NCBI RefSeq assembly: GCF_900101475.1
Contig: NZ_FMZV01000010.1
Location: 1-64,000 of the forward strand
Reading direction: 5' to 3'
Origin: Ruegeria marina
GTDB lineage: Bacteria; Pseudomonadota; Alphaproteobacteria; Rhodobacterales; Rhodobacteraceae
DNA: 64,000 nucleotides
In this document: piece after piece, positions 17,030-25,877 of the stretch
Position numbering within the stretch: the stretch's first letter is position 1
Layout: every line of letters begins with the position of its first letter
Position numbers and translations under genes: made by a program
The notes under the pieces: model-generated
Databases searched by the model: none
Told to the model about the DNA's origin: nothing
The model's input: the letters and a program-made list of their open reading frames with translations, nothing else

Positions 17030-17997
17030 CGGCGATGCAGGTCGTCATCGAGATAGATGCGGATGATCTCGGCAAAGTCGCTTTCGGCGGCGAAACCCAG
17101 TTTCCGGGCCCGCACTGTATCGAAATCGCGGGGCCAGCCCTCGATGATCCGCTGCACGGTTTCATCCGGTTCGGATCGGATCAGCGCCACCACGTTATTG
17201 CCCGCGATGGCGCGCAGGGCCTCGATCTGCTCGGCCACGGTGCAGGAGACGCCCGGCATGCTCAGCGCGCGGCGGTCGTGCAACTGGCCCAGGTCCATGG
17301 TGGCGGCGTGACGCAGGAAGCCGACAGCCGCGCGCGGCGAGGCGTGCCAGTGGCGCACCGTGTCGGGCACCGGCAGGATCGCTTCGACCCCGTTCAGCGG
17401 CTCGCGGATGATGCCCGAGAAGAAGGAGGAGGCGGCCTTGTTCGCCTTGCCGGGGCGGACGCAGATCGTGGGCAGGCGGATCGAAATGCCGTCGACAAAC
17501 CCCTTGCGCGAGAAATCGGTCAGCATCAGTTCGTTGCACGCCTTTTGCGCGCCATAGGAAGTGAGCGGCGCGCTGAGGAATTCGTCGCCGATCCTGTCCG
17601 GGTAGGGTCCACCGAACACCGCGATGGACGAGGTGAAGACAAAGCGCGGCCGGTAGCGGCCGCCCGAGGCCAGGTGTTCGGTTCGCAGCGCTTCGAGCAG
17701 GGTCCAGAAGCTGTGCATATTGGTGAGCCAGCCCAGTTCGAAATCGGACTCGGCCTCGCCCGAGACGATGGAGGCGAGGTGAAAGATCACCTCTGGCCGT
17801 GCGGCGGCAAGGCGGCGCAGCGCCAGCGGGTCGGTGACCGAGCCGCGGATCTGCTTGCCCGGCGCGCCGGTTTCGGGGAAGCTGATGTCGAACAGGGTCA
17901 CGGGCGACTTTTCGTGCCCGGTCAGGCCGTGATCGGCGAGCGATCTGGCGAGTTTCTGCCCCACCATACCACCGCCGCCGAGAATCAGGATACTCAT
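17026..17997 (-). CDS. denD: D-erythronate dehydrogenase-like NAD-dependent epimerase/dehydratase-family protein
   Basis: 323 residues, extended short-chain dehydrogenase. The NAD motif LILGGGGMVGQKLAR is at the N-terminus, TSSIAVFGG carries the catalytic Ser/Thr, and SYGAQK gives Tyr and Lys of YxxxK. The overall sequence fits DenD, which oxidises D-erythronate to 2-keto-D-erythronate for four-carbon acid sugar breakdown. The partner genes denK or otnC were not seen. It is divergent from the SDR operon at 18174, so the 150-bp gap probably holds control sites for both. Confidence 0.75.
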   Translation of the reverse strand: MSILILGGGGMVGQKLARSLADHGLTGHEKSPVTLFDISFPETGAPGKQIRGSVTDPLALRRLAAARPEVIFHLASIVSGEAESDFELGWLTNMHSFWTLLEALRTEHLASGGRYRPRFVFTSSIAVFGGPYPDRIGDEFLSAPLTSYGAQKACNELMLTDFSRKGFVDGISIRLPTICVRPGKANKAASSFFSGIIREPLNGVEAILPVPDTVRHWHASPRAAVGFLRHAATMDLGQLHDRRALSMPGVSCTVAEQIEALRAIAGNNVVALIRSEPDETVQRIIEGWPRDFDTVRARKLGFAAESDFAEIIRIYLDDDLHRR

Positions 17998-18147
17998 CTA
18001 TCGGTCTCCGTTTGGTGCAGGTTGCAAAGTTCGAGGAAAAGTGAGGAAATGTCGAGTTGGCCCTCCGCCATTATCGCCATTGTAACGGTCTCGGCGCCAC
18101 CTGTTCCGCCCGATGCCCTCCAGTTGGCGGACGACCGGAGCAAATCA

Positions 18148-18177
18148 ATGAAACTGCATCTGGATCTTGCGACATGA
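18148..18177 (+). CDS. Nine-codon upstream reading frame coupled to the SDR gene
   Basis: ATG with a CGGAG site 7 bp upstream, encoding MKLHLDLAT. Its stop overlaps the SDR start codon (ATGA). The SDR gene has no ribosome-binding site of its own in front of its ATG, so ribosomes probably reach it through this mini-frame. It could be a leader peptide or the 3' scar of a deleted gene. Confidence 0.4.
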   Translation: MKLHLDLAT

Positions 18178-18917
18178 CACAGAGACTGACTGGAAAGACG
18201 GCGCTGGTGACGGCTGCCGGGCAGGGGATCGGGCGGGCCACTGCGCTGGCCATGGCCGCCGAGGGGGCCAAGGTTCTGGCGACCGATATCAATGTCGAGA
18301 CGCTGGCGGCGCTCAGGGCGGATGCGGCGGGCGATCTGGAGGTGACGCGACTTGACGTGCGCGACGATGCGCAGGTGGCCGAAATCGTGGGCGAGGCAAA
18401 TCCCGACATCCTGTTCAACTGCGCCGGCTTTGTCCATCACGGCACCATCCTGGACGCCACAGACGAGGAATGGGACTTTGCCTTCGACCTCAACGTGCGC
18501 TCGATGTTCCGCACTATGCGGGCGGCGCTGCCGGGGATGCTGGCGCGTGGCAATGGCTCGATCATCAACATGTCCTCGGCGGCCTCGTCGATCATCGGGG
18601 CGCCGAACCGCTTCGTCTATGGCGCGACCAAGGCGGCGGTGATCGGCATGACCAAGGCGGTGGCGAAGGACTACATAACCCAGGGGGTGCGCTGCAACGC
18701 CATCTGCCCGGGGACGGTGGAAAGCCCCTCGCTGCACGACCGCTTGCGCGCCACCGGCGATTACGAGGCGGCGATGAAGGCGTTCGTCGCACGCCAGCCC
18801 ATGGGCCGGATCGGTAAGGCCGAGGAGATTGCGGCACTTGCGGTCTATCTCGGCTCGGACGAAAGTGCGTTTACCACCGGGCAGGCCCATATCATCGACG
18901 GCGGCTGGGCCGGCTGA
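18174..18917 (+). CDS. Short-chain dehydrogenase, probable sugar-acid dehydrogenase
   Basis: 247 residues, classical SDR. Cofactor motif [13 protein letters not shown] near residue 12, NNAG-equivalent FNCAG, catalytic Ser in NMSSAAS and YGATK for Tyr and Lys. The genes after it are an IlvD/Edd dehydratase and an FAH hydrolase. This trio matches pathways in which a 2-keto-3-deoxy sugar acid is oxidised at C4 and then cleaved hydrolytically (as for L-fuconate and L-rhamnonate). I infer a 2-keto-3-deoxy-acid 4-dehydrogenase role. Similar SDRs act on other hydroxy acids, so the substrate is unproven. The start was chosen from the [13 protein letters not shown] alignment start and coupling to the mini-frame at 18148. 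Confidence 0.85.
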   Translation: MTQRLTGKTALVTAAGQGIGRATALAMAAEGAKVLATDINVETLAALRADAAGDLEVTRLDVRDDAQVAEIVGEANPDILFNCAGFVHHGTILDATDEEWDFAFDLNVRSMFRTMRAALPGMLARGNGSIINMSSAASSIIGAPNRFVYGATKAAVIGMTKAVAKDYITQGVRCNAICPGTVESPSLHDRLRATGDYEAAMKAFVARQPMGRIGKAEEIAALAVYLGSDESAFTTGQAHIIDGGWAG

Positions 18918-18933
18918 TCGGGGAGAGGAAAAA

Positions 18934-20715
18934 ATGACAAAACGGCGTCTGCGCTCGCAATTCTGGTTCGACAACCCGGACAATCGCGAAATGACCGCGC
19001 TCTATCTCGAGCGTTATCTGAACTATGGGCTGACGTGGGAGGAGTTGCAGTCGGGCAAGCCGATCATCGCCATCGCGCAGACCGGATCCGATCTGAGCCC
19101 TTGCAACCGTCACCATGTGGAACTGTCCAAGCGCGTACGCGACGGGATCATATCGGCCGGTGGCACAGTGATCGAGGTGCCGGTACACCCGATCCAGGAG
19201 ACCGGCAAGCGGCCCACCGCGATGCTGGATCGCAACCTGGCCTATCTGAGCCTTGTGGAAACGCTGTTCGGCTATCCGCTGGATGGGGTGGTGCTGAACA
19301 TCGGCTGCGACAAGACCACGCCGGCGCTCCTGATGGCGGCGGCGACGGTGAACATCCCGGCCATCGCCTTTTCGGTGGGGCCGATGCTGAACGGCTGGTT
19401 CAGGGGCGAGCGTACCGGATCGGGCACCATCGTCTGGAAGGCGCGCGAGTTGCTGGCGGCGGGCGAGATCGACGATGCGGGCTTCATGGAGTTGGTCGCC
19501 TCGTCGGCGCCTTCGGTCGGCTATTGCAACACGATGGGCACCGCGAGCACGATGAACAGCCTGGCCGAGGCGCTGGGCATGCAGCTGCCCGGATCTGCCG
19601 CGATCCCCGCGCCCTATCGCGAACGCGGGCAGATGGCCTATGAGACCGGGAGGCGCATCGTCGAGATGGTGCACGAGGATCTGAAACCCTCGGCCATCAT
19701 GACGCGCGCGGCCTTCGAGAACGCGATCGTGGTGAATTCGGCCATCGGCGGGTCGACCAACGCGCCGATCCATCTGAACGGCATCGCGCGGCACCTGGGC
19801 GTGCCGCTGGACAATGACGACTGGCAAAGGCTGGGCCACAAGGTGCCGCTGCTGGTCAATCTCCAACCTGCGGGCGAATACCTTGCCGAGGATTATCACC
19901 GTGCAGGCGGGGTTCCCGCGGTGGTGGGCGAATTGCTGGCTGAGGGGCTGTTGCCGCATCCGGGCGCGTCTACGGTCAATGGCCGGTCAATGGGAGAGAA
20001 TTGCGACGGGCGCCGCAGCGAGAACCCGGCGGTGATCAAGCCGGTCGCCGCGCCGATGAAGCGCGACGCGGGGTTCATCAACCTCAAGGGCAACCTGTTC
20101 GACAGCGCCATCATGAAGACCAGCGTGATCAGCGCCGAGTTCCAGCAGCGGTATCTGGACAATCCCGAGGATCCCAATGCCTTTGAAGGGCGGGCCATCG
20201 TGTTCGACGGGCCCGAGGATTTCCATGCCCGGATCGACGACGAGAGCCTGGCCATCGACGCCCGTTGCATCCTGATCATGCGCGGGTCGGGGCCGATCGG
20301 CTATCCCGGCGGGGCCGAGGTGGTGAATATGCGGCCGCCGTCCTATCTGCTGAAACAGGGCATCCATGCGCTGCCCTGCATCGGCGACGGGCGGCAATCG
20401 GGCACGTCTGGCTCGCCCTCGATTCTGAACGCCTCGCCCGAGGCGGCCGAAGGCGGCGGGCTTGCCCTGGTGCGCACCGGCGACCGGCTGCGGATCGACC
20501 TGAACACCTGCACCGCGAACATGCTGGTCAGCGACGAGGAACTGGCCGAGCGGCGGGCGGCGTTGCCGGACCATCCCTTTACCCCGCCCAGCCAGTCGCC
20601 CTGGCAGGAGATCTTCCGCGAGCGGGTGCGCCCGTTCTCGGAGGGGATGACTTTGCGCGGGGCGGACGCCTATCGCGACATCGGAAACAGCGCGGTGCCG
20701 CGCGACAATCACTGA
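18934..20715 (+). CDS. IlvD/Edd-family sugar-acid dehydratase
   Basis: 593 residues, in the range of L-arabonate/D-xylonate dehydratases. Fe-S ligands are visible in [10 protein letters not shown] and in the [12 protein letters not shown] segment, with the third in [10 protein letters not shown]. These enzymes remove water from an aldonic acid to give a 2-keto-3-deoxy acid. The start has GGGGAGAGGA upstream. It is 16 bp after the SDR and 15 bp before the FAH gene, clearly one operon. The exact aldonic acid cannot be told from sequence alone. It is not the biosynthetic ilvD, judged by context and the longer sugar-acid-type C-terminus. Confidence 0.88.
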   Translation: MTKRRLRSQFWFDNPDNREMTALYLERYLNYGLTWEELQSGKPIIAIAQTGSDLSPCNRHHVELSKRVRDGIISAGGTVIEVPVHPIQETGKRPTAMLDRNLAYLSLVETLFGYPLDGVVLNIGCDKTTPALLMAAATVNIPAIAFSVGPMLNGWFRGERTGSGTIVWKARELLAAGEIDDAGFMELVASSAPSVGYCNTMGTASTMNSLAEALGMQLPGSAAIPAPYRERGQMAYETGRRIVEMVHEDLKPSAIMTRAAFENAIVVNSAIGGSTNAPIHLNGIARHLGVPLDNDDWQRLGHKVPLLVNLQPAGEYLAEDYHRAGGVPAVVGELLAEGLLPHPGASTVNGRSMGENCDGRRSENPAVIKPVAAPMKRDAGFINLKGNLFDSAIMKTSVISAEFQQRYLDNPEDPNAFEGRAIVFDGPEDFHARIDDESLAIDARCILIMRGSGPIGYPGGAEVVNMRPPSYLLKQGIHALPCIGDGRQSGTSGSPSILNASPEAAEGGGLALVRTGDRLRIDLNTCTANMLVSDEELAERRAALPDHPFTPPSQSPWQEIFRERVRPFSEGMTLRGADAYRDIGNSAVPRDNH

Positions 20716-20730
20716 GAAGGACAAGACGAC

Positions 20731-21576
20731 ATGAAACTTCTGCGATACGGGCCGGTCGGGGCCGAAAAGCCGGGTCTGCTGGACGCTGACGGCAACATCC
20801 GGGACCTGAGCGCGCATGTGGCCGACATCACCGGGGCGGTTCTGGACGACGCGAGCCTTGAGCGGTTGCGCGCGCTCGATCCCGCGAGCCTGCCGGTGGT
20901 GCCGGGCAACCCGCGCCTGGGGGCCTGTGTCAGCGGCTTCACCAAGTACATGTGTATCGGGCTGAACTATTCCGATCATGCCGACGAGATGAATCTGCCG
21001 TACCCCGAACACCCGATCCTGTTCATGAAGGCCAATTCGGCGATTGTCGGCCCCGATGACGATGTGGTGATGCCGCGCGGCTCGACCACGACCGACTGGG
21101 AATGCGAACTGGGCGTGGTGATCGGCAAGGCCGCGAAATATGTCAGCGAAGAGGATGCGCTGGACCATGTCGCGGGCTATTGCATCTGCAACGACGTGAG
21201 CGAGCGGACCTTCCAGAACAAGCTGACCGGGCAATGGACCAAGGGCAAGAGCTGCGACACGTTCGGGCCCACCGGCCCGTGGCTGGTGACCCGCGACGAG
21301 ATCGCCGATCCGCAGGCGCTGGCGATGTCGCTGGACGTGAACGGCAAGCGGATGCAGACCGGCAATACCGCGACGATGATCTTTACCGTGCGCCAGATCA
21401 TCTCGCATCTGAGCCAGCTCTTTACCCTGCATCCGGGCGACGTGATCTCGACCGGGACGCCGCCGGGCGTGGGCGGCGGCATGAAGCCGCCGACCTTCCT
21501 GAAGGCGGGCGACGTGATGGAGTTGCGGATCGAGGGGCTGGGCAGCCAGCGGCAGGAGGTGCGGGCCGATGACTAG
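20731..21576 (+). CDS. Fumarylacetoacetate hydrolase-family protein
   Basis: 281 residues. The FAH fold is shown by CIGLNYSDHADEM, the metal-binding ECELGVVIGK segment, CNDVSERTFQ and the C-terminal STGTPPGVGGG loop. In operons with an SDR and a sugar-acid dehydratase, FAH proteins hydrolyse 2,4-diketo-3-deoxy acids to pyruvate and a hydroxy acid, which fits here. Ureidoglycolate lyase-type activity is an alternative from the same family. It overlaps the deleted hydroxyacid dehydrogenase remnant by 8 bp. Confidence 0.87.
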   Translation: MKLLRYGPVGAEKPGLLDADGNIRDLSAHVADITGAVLDDASLERLRALDPASLPVVPGNPRLGACVSGFTKYMCIGLNYSDHADEMNLPYPEHPILFMKANSAIVGPDDDVVMPRGSTTTDWECELGVVIGKAAKYVSEEDALDHVAGYCICNDVSERTFQNKLTGQWTKGKSCDTFGPTGPWLVTRDEIADPQALAMSLDVNGKRMQTGNTATMIFTVRQIISHLSQLFTLHPGDVISTGTPPGVGGGMKPPTFLKAGDVMELRIEGLGSQRQEVRADD

Positions 21577-21793
21577 GCCACGGCTGCTCCAGATCGGCAA
21601 TGTGACCGATCGGATGCGCGTCCGGTTCGAAGCCGAGTTCGAGGTCACCCGACTGTTCGACACCCCCGAGGCTGGGCGCGCGGCCATGCTGGAAACACGG
21701 CAGGCGATGGGCGACCTGACTTGCGACAACCTCTCGCAATATCTCAAGGACGGCACAGTCCTGACGTCGGTGCCCGAATGCCGTTCTCTCTGA
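21569..21793 (+). pseudogene. 2-Hydroxyacid dehydrogenase with large internal deletion
   Basis: 74 codons. The N-terminal 37 or so (MTRPRLLQIGNVTDRMR onward) look like the start of a D-isomer-specific 2-hydroxyacid dehydrogenase. The rest (ETRQAMGDLTCDNL through LTSVPEC) looks like the extreme C-terminus of the same family. The NAD-binding domain and catalytic Arg/Glu/His, about 240 residues, are missing. The frame is preserved across the junction. The ribosome-binding site AGGAGGT and 8-bp overlap with the FAH gene are intact, so a short dead peptide may still be made. The parental enzyme may have reduced glyoxylate, hydroxypyruvate or a keto acid product of this pathway. Confidence 0.72.
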
Positions 21794-21827
21794 TCATCAA
21801 AGGCACCGGGCAGGAAAGGAAACATCC

Positions 21828-22646
21828 ATGATCCCCAACGCAGTCAAACAGGCCTGGGCCGAGGGCCGTCCCACTCTCAACGGCTGGCTTGGCATAGGCA
21901 ACCCGTTCACGGCCGAGATCATGGCGACCGCCGGTTTCGACAGCCTGACCATCGACCTGCAACACGGGTTTCTCGACTATTCCCACGCCTGCACCATGTT
22001 GCAGGCGATGCGCGCCAGCGGCGTGACGCCGATCGCGCGGGCGCCGTGGCGCGAGCCGGGGATCATCATGAAACTGCTCGATGCCGGGGCCTATGGCATC
22101 ATCTGCCCGATGGTCAACACCGCCGAAGAGGCCGCCGACCTGGTGGCGATGGTTCGCTATCCGCCGCGCGGCAACCGCAGCTTTGGCCCGACGCGGGTCA
22201 GTTTCTCGGCTGGCGCGAATTATCCTGCCGAGGCCAATGACCAGGTGATGGTGCTGGCGATGATCGAGACTGGCGAGGCATTTGCCAATGTCGACGCGAT
22301 CTGCGCGACACCGGGGCTCGACGGCATCTATATCGGGCCGTCGGATCTGACGCTGGGGGTAACGAATGGCCGGTTGCCCTCGGGGGTTGACCGTACCGAG
22401 CCCGAGATGATCGACACGATCAAGGCCATCCTGGCGGCGGCCAAGCGTGCCGGCATTGCGGCGGGGCTGCATTGCGGAACGCCGGCCTATGCGGCGCAGG
22501 CGGTCGGCTGGGGCTTTGACATGGTCACCATTGCCGCCGACACGGCGCTGCTGGCGGCGGGGTCGCGCGGGGCGGTCGGCCAGGCGCGCGCGCTGCTGGG
22601 CGGCGGTGCGGGCGCGGGCGCGGGAGAGAAGGCAAGCGGCTACTGA
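21828..22646 (+). CDS. HpcH/HpaI-family class II aldolase (2-keto-3-deoxy acid aldolase)
   Basis: 272 residues. Key features are DLQHGFLDY (family motif ahead of the base), a PIARAPW Arg, the metal site Glu in MIETGEAFANVD and GIYIGPSDLTLG. The family splits 2-keto-3-deoxy or 4-hydroxy-2-oxo acids into pyruvate and an aldehyde, as RhmA and GarL do. Here it gives the operon a second, aldolytic route beside the FAH hydrolase. The last 20 residues are Gly/Ala-rich and probably disordered. Substrate inferred from context only. Confidence 0.87.
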   Translation: MIPNAVKQAWAEGRPTLNGWLGIGNPFTAEIMATAGFDSLTIDLQHGFLDYSHACTMLQAMRASGVTPIARAPWREPGIIMKLLDAGAYGIICPMVNTAEEAADLVAMVRYPPRGNRSFGPTRVSFSAGANYPAEANDQVMVLAMIETGEAFANVDAICATPGLDGIYIGPSDLTLGVTNGRLPSGVDRTEPEMIDTIKAILAAAKRAGIAAGLHCGTPAYAAQAVGWGFDMVTIAADTALLAAGSRGAVGQARALLGGGAGAGAGEKASGY

Positions 22647-22657
22647 CGGAGGCGAAG

Positions 22658-23461
22658 ATGGCGAAGCTGAAGCGCCTGCTGATCACTGGCGCTGCTGGCG
22701 CACTGGGCTCTCAGGCCCGCCGCCACCTGGCGGGTCTGGCCGAAGAGATCCGGCTGAGCGACCTGGTGGCGGTGGACGGGCTGGCGGCAAACGAGGAATT
22801 CGTCGCGGCAGATCTGGGCGATGCCACCGCCCTGCGCGACCTGGTCGATGGGTGCGACGCGGTGGCCCATTTCGGCGGGGTGAGCACCGAGAAGAGTTTC
22901 GACCTGATCGAACGGGGCAATATCCGGGGAGTCTATAACCTCTACGAGGCGGCGCGGGTGACCGGCAGGCCGCGCATCTTTCTTGCCTCGTCGAACCACG
23001 CGATCGGGTTCTACCGTACCGACGAGCGGCTTGACGCCTTTGCCGCGCCGATGGCGGACGGGCTTTATGGCGCCTCCAAGGTCTATGGCGAGCAACTGGC
23101 GCTGGTCTATTGGAAGAAATTCGGGATCGAGACCGCGCGGGTGCGCATCGGCTCGTGTTTTCCCAGACCGCGCAACCGGCGGATGCTGTCCACCTGGCTC
23201 AGCTATCGCGACCTCTTCGCGCTGGTCGAGCGCTGTTTCATCGTGCCGCGCCTGGGCTGTCCGGTGATCTACGGGGTGTCGCAGACACGCTCGGGCTGGT
23301 GGGACAATTCGCATGTCGCCTACCTGGGCTGGGAACCGCAGGACACGTCCGAGGTCTGGCGCGCGGAGCTGGAGGCGAGCGAGCCGCAGGGGGCGGTCGA
23401 TGCGCCGGACGCGCTCTATCAGGGCGGCATGTTCACCGCCGAACCGATCCACCAGGAGTGA
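22658..23461 (+). CDS. udh: Uronate dehydrogenase-like NAD-dependent epimerase-family protein
   Basis: 267 residues, the normal size of bacterial uronate dehydrogenase. NAD motif LLITGAAGALGSQ at the N-terminus, catalytic Ser in FLASSNHAIGFY and YGASK for Tyr and Lys. The SSNHAIGFY and RIGSCFPRP segments are typical of Udh, which oxidises glucuronate or galacturonate to the aldaric acid lactone. It is the last gene of the operon, 11 bp after the aldolase. Its presence suggests uronic acids from algal or plant polymers as the source substrate. Confidence 0.8.
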   Translation: MAKLKRLLITGAAGALGSQARRHLAGLAEEIRLSDLVAVDGLAANEEFVAADLGDATALRDLVDGCDAVAHFGGVSTEKSFDLIERGNIRGVYNLYEAARVTGRPRIFLASSNHAIGFYRTDERLDAFAAPMADGLYGASKVYGEQLALVYWKKFGIETARVRIGSCFPRPRNRRMLSTWLSYRDLFALVERCFIVPRLGCPVIYGVSQTRSGWWDNSHVAYLGWEPQDTSEVWRAELEASEPQGAVDAPDALYQGGMFTAEPIHQE

Positions 23462-23623
23462 CGGCTCGGGCTTTTGGGAAAACGGTTTGCGCCACGTGGC
23501 CAGGCGCTGCGCGTTACACGGACCACAGGCCCTTGACCCGCTTGCTGCCTCAGGGGCACCGCAGACCCTAGCGGGTTCACACGGCCCATACGGCTGTGCA
23601 AAACATGAAGCGCGATCGGGAAA

Positions 23624-23698
23624 TGGCAGCCCGTAGGGGAATCGAACCCCTCTTTCCAGGTTGAAAACCTGGCGTCCTAACCGATAGACGAACGGGCC
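23624..23698 (-). tRNA. tRNA-Glu (anticodon UUC), copy 1
   Basis: 75-nt cloverleaf with CCA encoded. The anticodon stem CCAGG/CCTGG encloses the loop TTTTCAA, giving anticodon UUC. The T arm GAGGGGTTCGATTCCCCT is canonical. The acceptor stem has a G1-U72 wobble. It is identical to the copy at 23843-23917. Its own promoter lies at 23716-23744. Confidence 0.97.
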
Positions 23699-23715
23699 AC
23701 GCTTGGCGTGAGAGG

Positions 23716-23744
23716 CTTTTACGAGGTCGCGCCCACGGGCGCAA
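23716..23744 (-). promoter_or_regulatory. Promoter of tRNA-Glu copy 1
   Basis: On the minus strand TTGCGC, 17 bp, TAAAAG, placed so that transcription begins a few bases before the mature tRNA 5' end at 23698. The same arrangement precedes copy 2. Confidence 0.65.
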
Positions 23745-23842
23745 GTGGGTAAAGAATATTTTTATCGCGGGAGAAAGTGTTTTTAATCAGATAGTTATGA
23801 TGGGATTTTGAAGCCTTATTTCATCTCGATGTTGGGGAGATA

Positions 23843-23917
23843 TGGCAGCCCGTAGGGGAATCGAACCCCTCTTTCCAGGTTGAAAACCTGGCGTCCTAAC
23901 CGATAGACGAACGGGCC
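23843..23917 (-). tRNA. tRNA-Glu (anticodon UUC), copy 2
   Basis: Sequence identical to copy 1 over all 75 nt, including the encoded CCA and a few flanking bases. The 144-bp spacer between the copies is AT-rich and unrelated to the region upstream of copy 2 except for the promoter pattern. Confidence 0.97.
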
Positions 23918-23936
23918 ACGCTGGCTTGTGGAGGGC

Positions 23937-23965
23937 CTTTTACGGTGTCCCATTCAGCCCCGCAA
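23937..23965 (-). promoter_or_regulatory. Promoter of tRNA-Glu copy 2
   Basis: On the minus strand TTGCGG, 17 bp, TAAAAG, the same spacing and -10 as the copy 1 promoter and at the same distance from the tRNA. Two matching sites in unrelated flanks support both. Confidence 0.65.
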
Positions 23966-24028
23966 GCAGAAAAATACGGTTTGATGAACTTTTTTGATTG
24001 GGACGAAAAACCCCCTGTTTTCAAGGCA

Positions 24029-25768
24029 TCAGGCCTCTGCGGCATCCTCGACGCGCAGCTGGACGTTCTGCCTTCCGCCCCAGGTGTTGATCTCCAGCCG
24101 CCCGGCGAAATGAAAGCGTGCGCCGCCGTGGTTCTCGAACCGCGGCCCGAGCGGGCCATCGAAGGCGCCGAACAGTATCGCGTCGAGCCCGCCGCCCATG
24201 CCATCTTCCAGCGCGAGTTTCAGATGCGAGGCGCCGACGCGCCTGGCAAAGCGAATCCGGAGATCGGGCAAGGCATAGCGCGGGGCAGGGGCGCCGGCGC
24301 CAAAGGGGCCGGCCTGCTCGATCTGTTCCAGCAGATCCACAGTCGCGGCACCCGGCATCAGCGTGCCGTCCAGTTTCAATTCGGCCGGGCCGCCCTGTCC
24401 GGCCCCCTGCTTGGCCAGCAACTCGGACAGGCGCGCCATCGCCGCCTCGAGCTTGTCACGCGCCACCGTCAGGCCCGCAGCCATCCTGTGGCCGCCGCCC
24501 TTGACCAACAGCCCCTCGGCCGCCAGCCGCTGGATCGCCGCGCCAAGATCGACACCGGCGACCGAGCGCCCCGAGCCCTTGCCCTCGTCCCCGTCGAAGC
24601 CGATGACGATGGCGGGGCGGTTCGCGGTATCCTTCAGGCGCGAGGCGACGATTCCCACGACGCCCGGATGCCAGCCCTCGCCGGCGGCCCAGGCCAGCGG
24701 CCCGTCGAGCCCGCGCGCCTCGGCCTGTTCCAGCGCGGCGGCGCGCACGGCCTCCTCGATCTCGCGGCGCTCGCTGTTCAACTGGTCCAGCCGTGCGGCC
24801 AGCGCCTGCGCCTCGGACGGGCTGTCCGTGCTCAGCAGCCTTGCCCCAAGGTCCGCCTGGCCGATCCGCCCGCCGGCGTTGACCCTTGGCCCGAGCAGGA
24901 AACCGAGATGGTAGGTATTGGGGGCGGTATCCATCCGCGCCACATCCGCCAGCGCCACCAGGCCGGGCCGCCGCCGTTGCGCCATGACCTTCAGCCCCTG
25001 GCGCACCAGCGCCCGGTTCGCCCCGACCAGCGGCGCGACATCGGCCACCGTGGCCAGTGCCACAAGGTCGAGCATGGCCATCAGGTCCGGGCTTGCCGCG
25101 CCCGCTTCACGCATCTGCCGCCCGGCCTCGACCAGCATAAGGAACACCACGCCCGCGGCGCAGAGATAGCCCAGGTCGCCGCTTTCATCCTGCCGGTTGG
25201 GGTTCACCACCGCGACGCAGTCGGGCAGCGTCTCGCCGCCCAGGTGATGATCGAGCACGATCACGTCCGCGCCCTGTGCCGCGGCAATCGCCTCGTGGCT
25301 CAGCGTGCCGCAATCGACGCAGATGATCAGGTCATGGCTTGCCGCCAGATCCCGCATCGCCGGCACGTTGGGGCCATAGCCCTCGTCGATCCGGTCGGGC
25401 ACATAGAGCGTCGCCTGCTGTCCCATCGCCCGCAGCCAGATCAGAAGCAGGGCCGCCGAACTGCCGCCATCAACGTCGTAATCGGCAAAGACGGCGACCC
25501 TTTGGCGGCGACGCACCGCCTCAAGAAACCGGCTTGCCGCCTCTTCCATATCCTTTAGCCCGCGCGGATCGGGCAGCAGTTCCTTCAAACGGGGGTCAAG
25601 AAATCCGCGGGCCTCCATCAGTGGCACGCCGCGCCGCGCCAGGACCTGGCAGACCGCCTGGGGCAGGTCGCTCTGCTGCCGCATCATCTCCGCCGCGCGC
25701 TCGGTCTCGATGTCCGGACCGACCCAGCGCCGGCCGCTCAGCGAACTCTCCACACCCAGATATGCCAC
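24029..25768 (-). CDS. recJ: Single-stranded-DNA-specific exonuclease RecJ
   Basis: 5'-3' exonuclease for recombination and repair of single-stranded DNA in the cytoplasm. 579 residues, standard length. DHH-family motifs: FADYDVDG (residues 94-101, metal ligands), VDCG near 151-154 and DHH at 173-175. The C-terminal DHHA1 part has GGGHRMAAG. The start is a GTG (frame opens MAYLGVESSL) preceded by GAGGTGAAGG. It follows glpX on the same strand after 109 bp, which contains a dispersed repeat copy, so co-transcription with hom-glpX is possible. Confidence 0.96.
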   Translation of the reverse strand: MAYLGVESSLSGRRWVGPDIETERAAEMMRQQSDLPQAVCQVLARRGVPLMEARGFLDPRLKELLPDPRGLKDMEEAASRFLEAVRRRQRVAVFADYDVDGGSSAALLLIWLRAMGQQATLYVPDRIDEGYGPNVPAMRDLAASHDLIICVDCGTLSHEAIAAAQGADVIVLDHHLGGETLPDCVAVVNPNRQDESGDLGYLCAAGVVFLMLVEAGRQMREAGAASPDLMAMLDLVALATVADVAPLVGANRALVRQGLKVMAQRRRPGLVALADVARMDTAPNTYHLGFLLGPRVNAGGRIGQADLGARLLSTDSPSEAQALAARLDQLNSERREIEEAVRAAALEQAEARGLDGPLAWAAGEGWHPGVVGIVASRLKDTANRPAIVIGFDGDEGKGSGRSVAGVDLGAAIQRLAAEGLLVKGGGHRMAAGLTVARDKLEAAMARLSELLAKQGAGQGGPAELKLDGTLMPGAATVDLLEQIEQAGPFGAGAPAPRYALPDLRIRFARRVGASHLKLALEDGMGGGLDAILFGAFDGPLGPRFENHGGARFHFAGRLEINTWGGRQNVQLRVEDAAEA

Positions 25769-25812
25769 CCTTCACCTCATGCGCAAAGGCCGGACCCTGC
25801 GCGGATCCGGCC

Positions 25813-25839
25813 CTTCATTTCGCCCCAAATACTCCCGCC
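25813..25839 (-). repeat. Dispersed intergenic repeat, copy 2
   Basis: On the minus strand it reads GGCGGGAGTATTTGGGGCG followed by AAATGAAG, close to the copy at 38163-38186. It lies between glpX and recJ. Role unknown. Confidence 0.5.
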
Positions 25840-25877
25840 GGAGGCTGCGGCGCAAGCCGCAACCCTGCGCAACAGGC

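Noticed and set aside
23624-23917. Two identical blocks with a unique spacer, at first glance repeat-spacer-repeat
   Set aside because: The repeats are full tRNA-Glu cloverleaves; there is no third unit, so it is not a CRISPR array.
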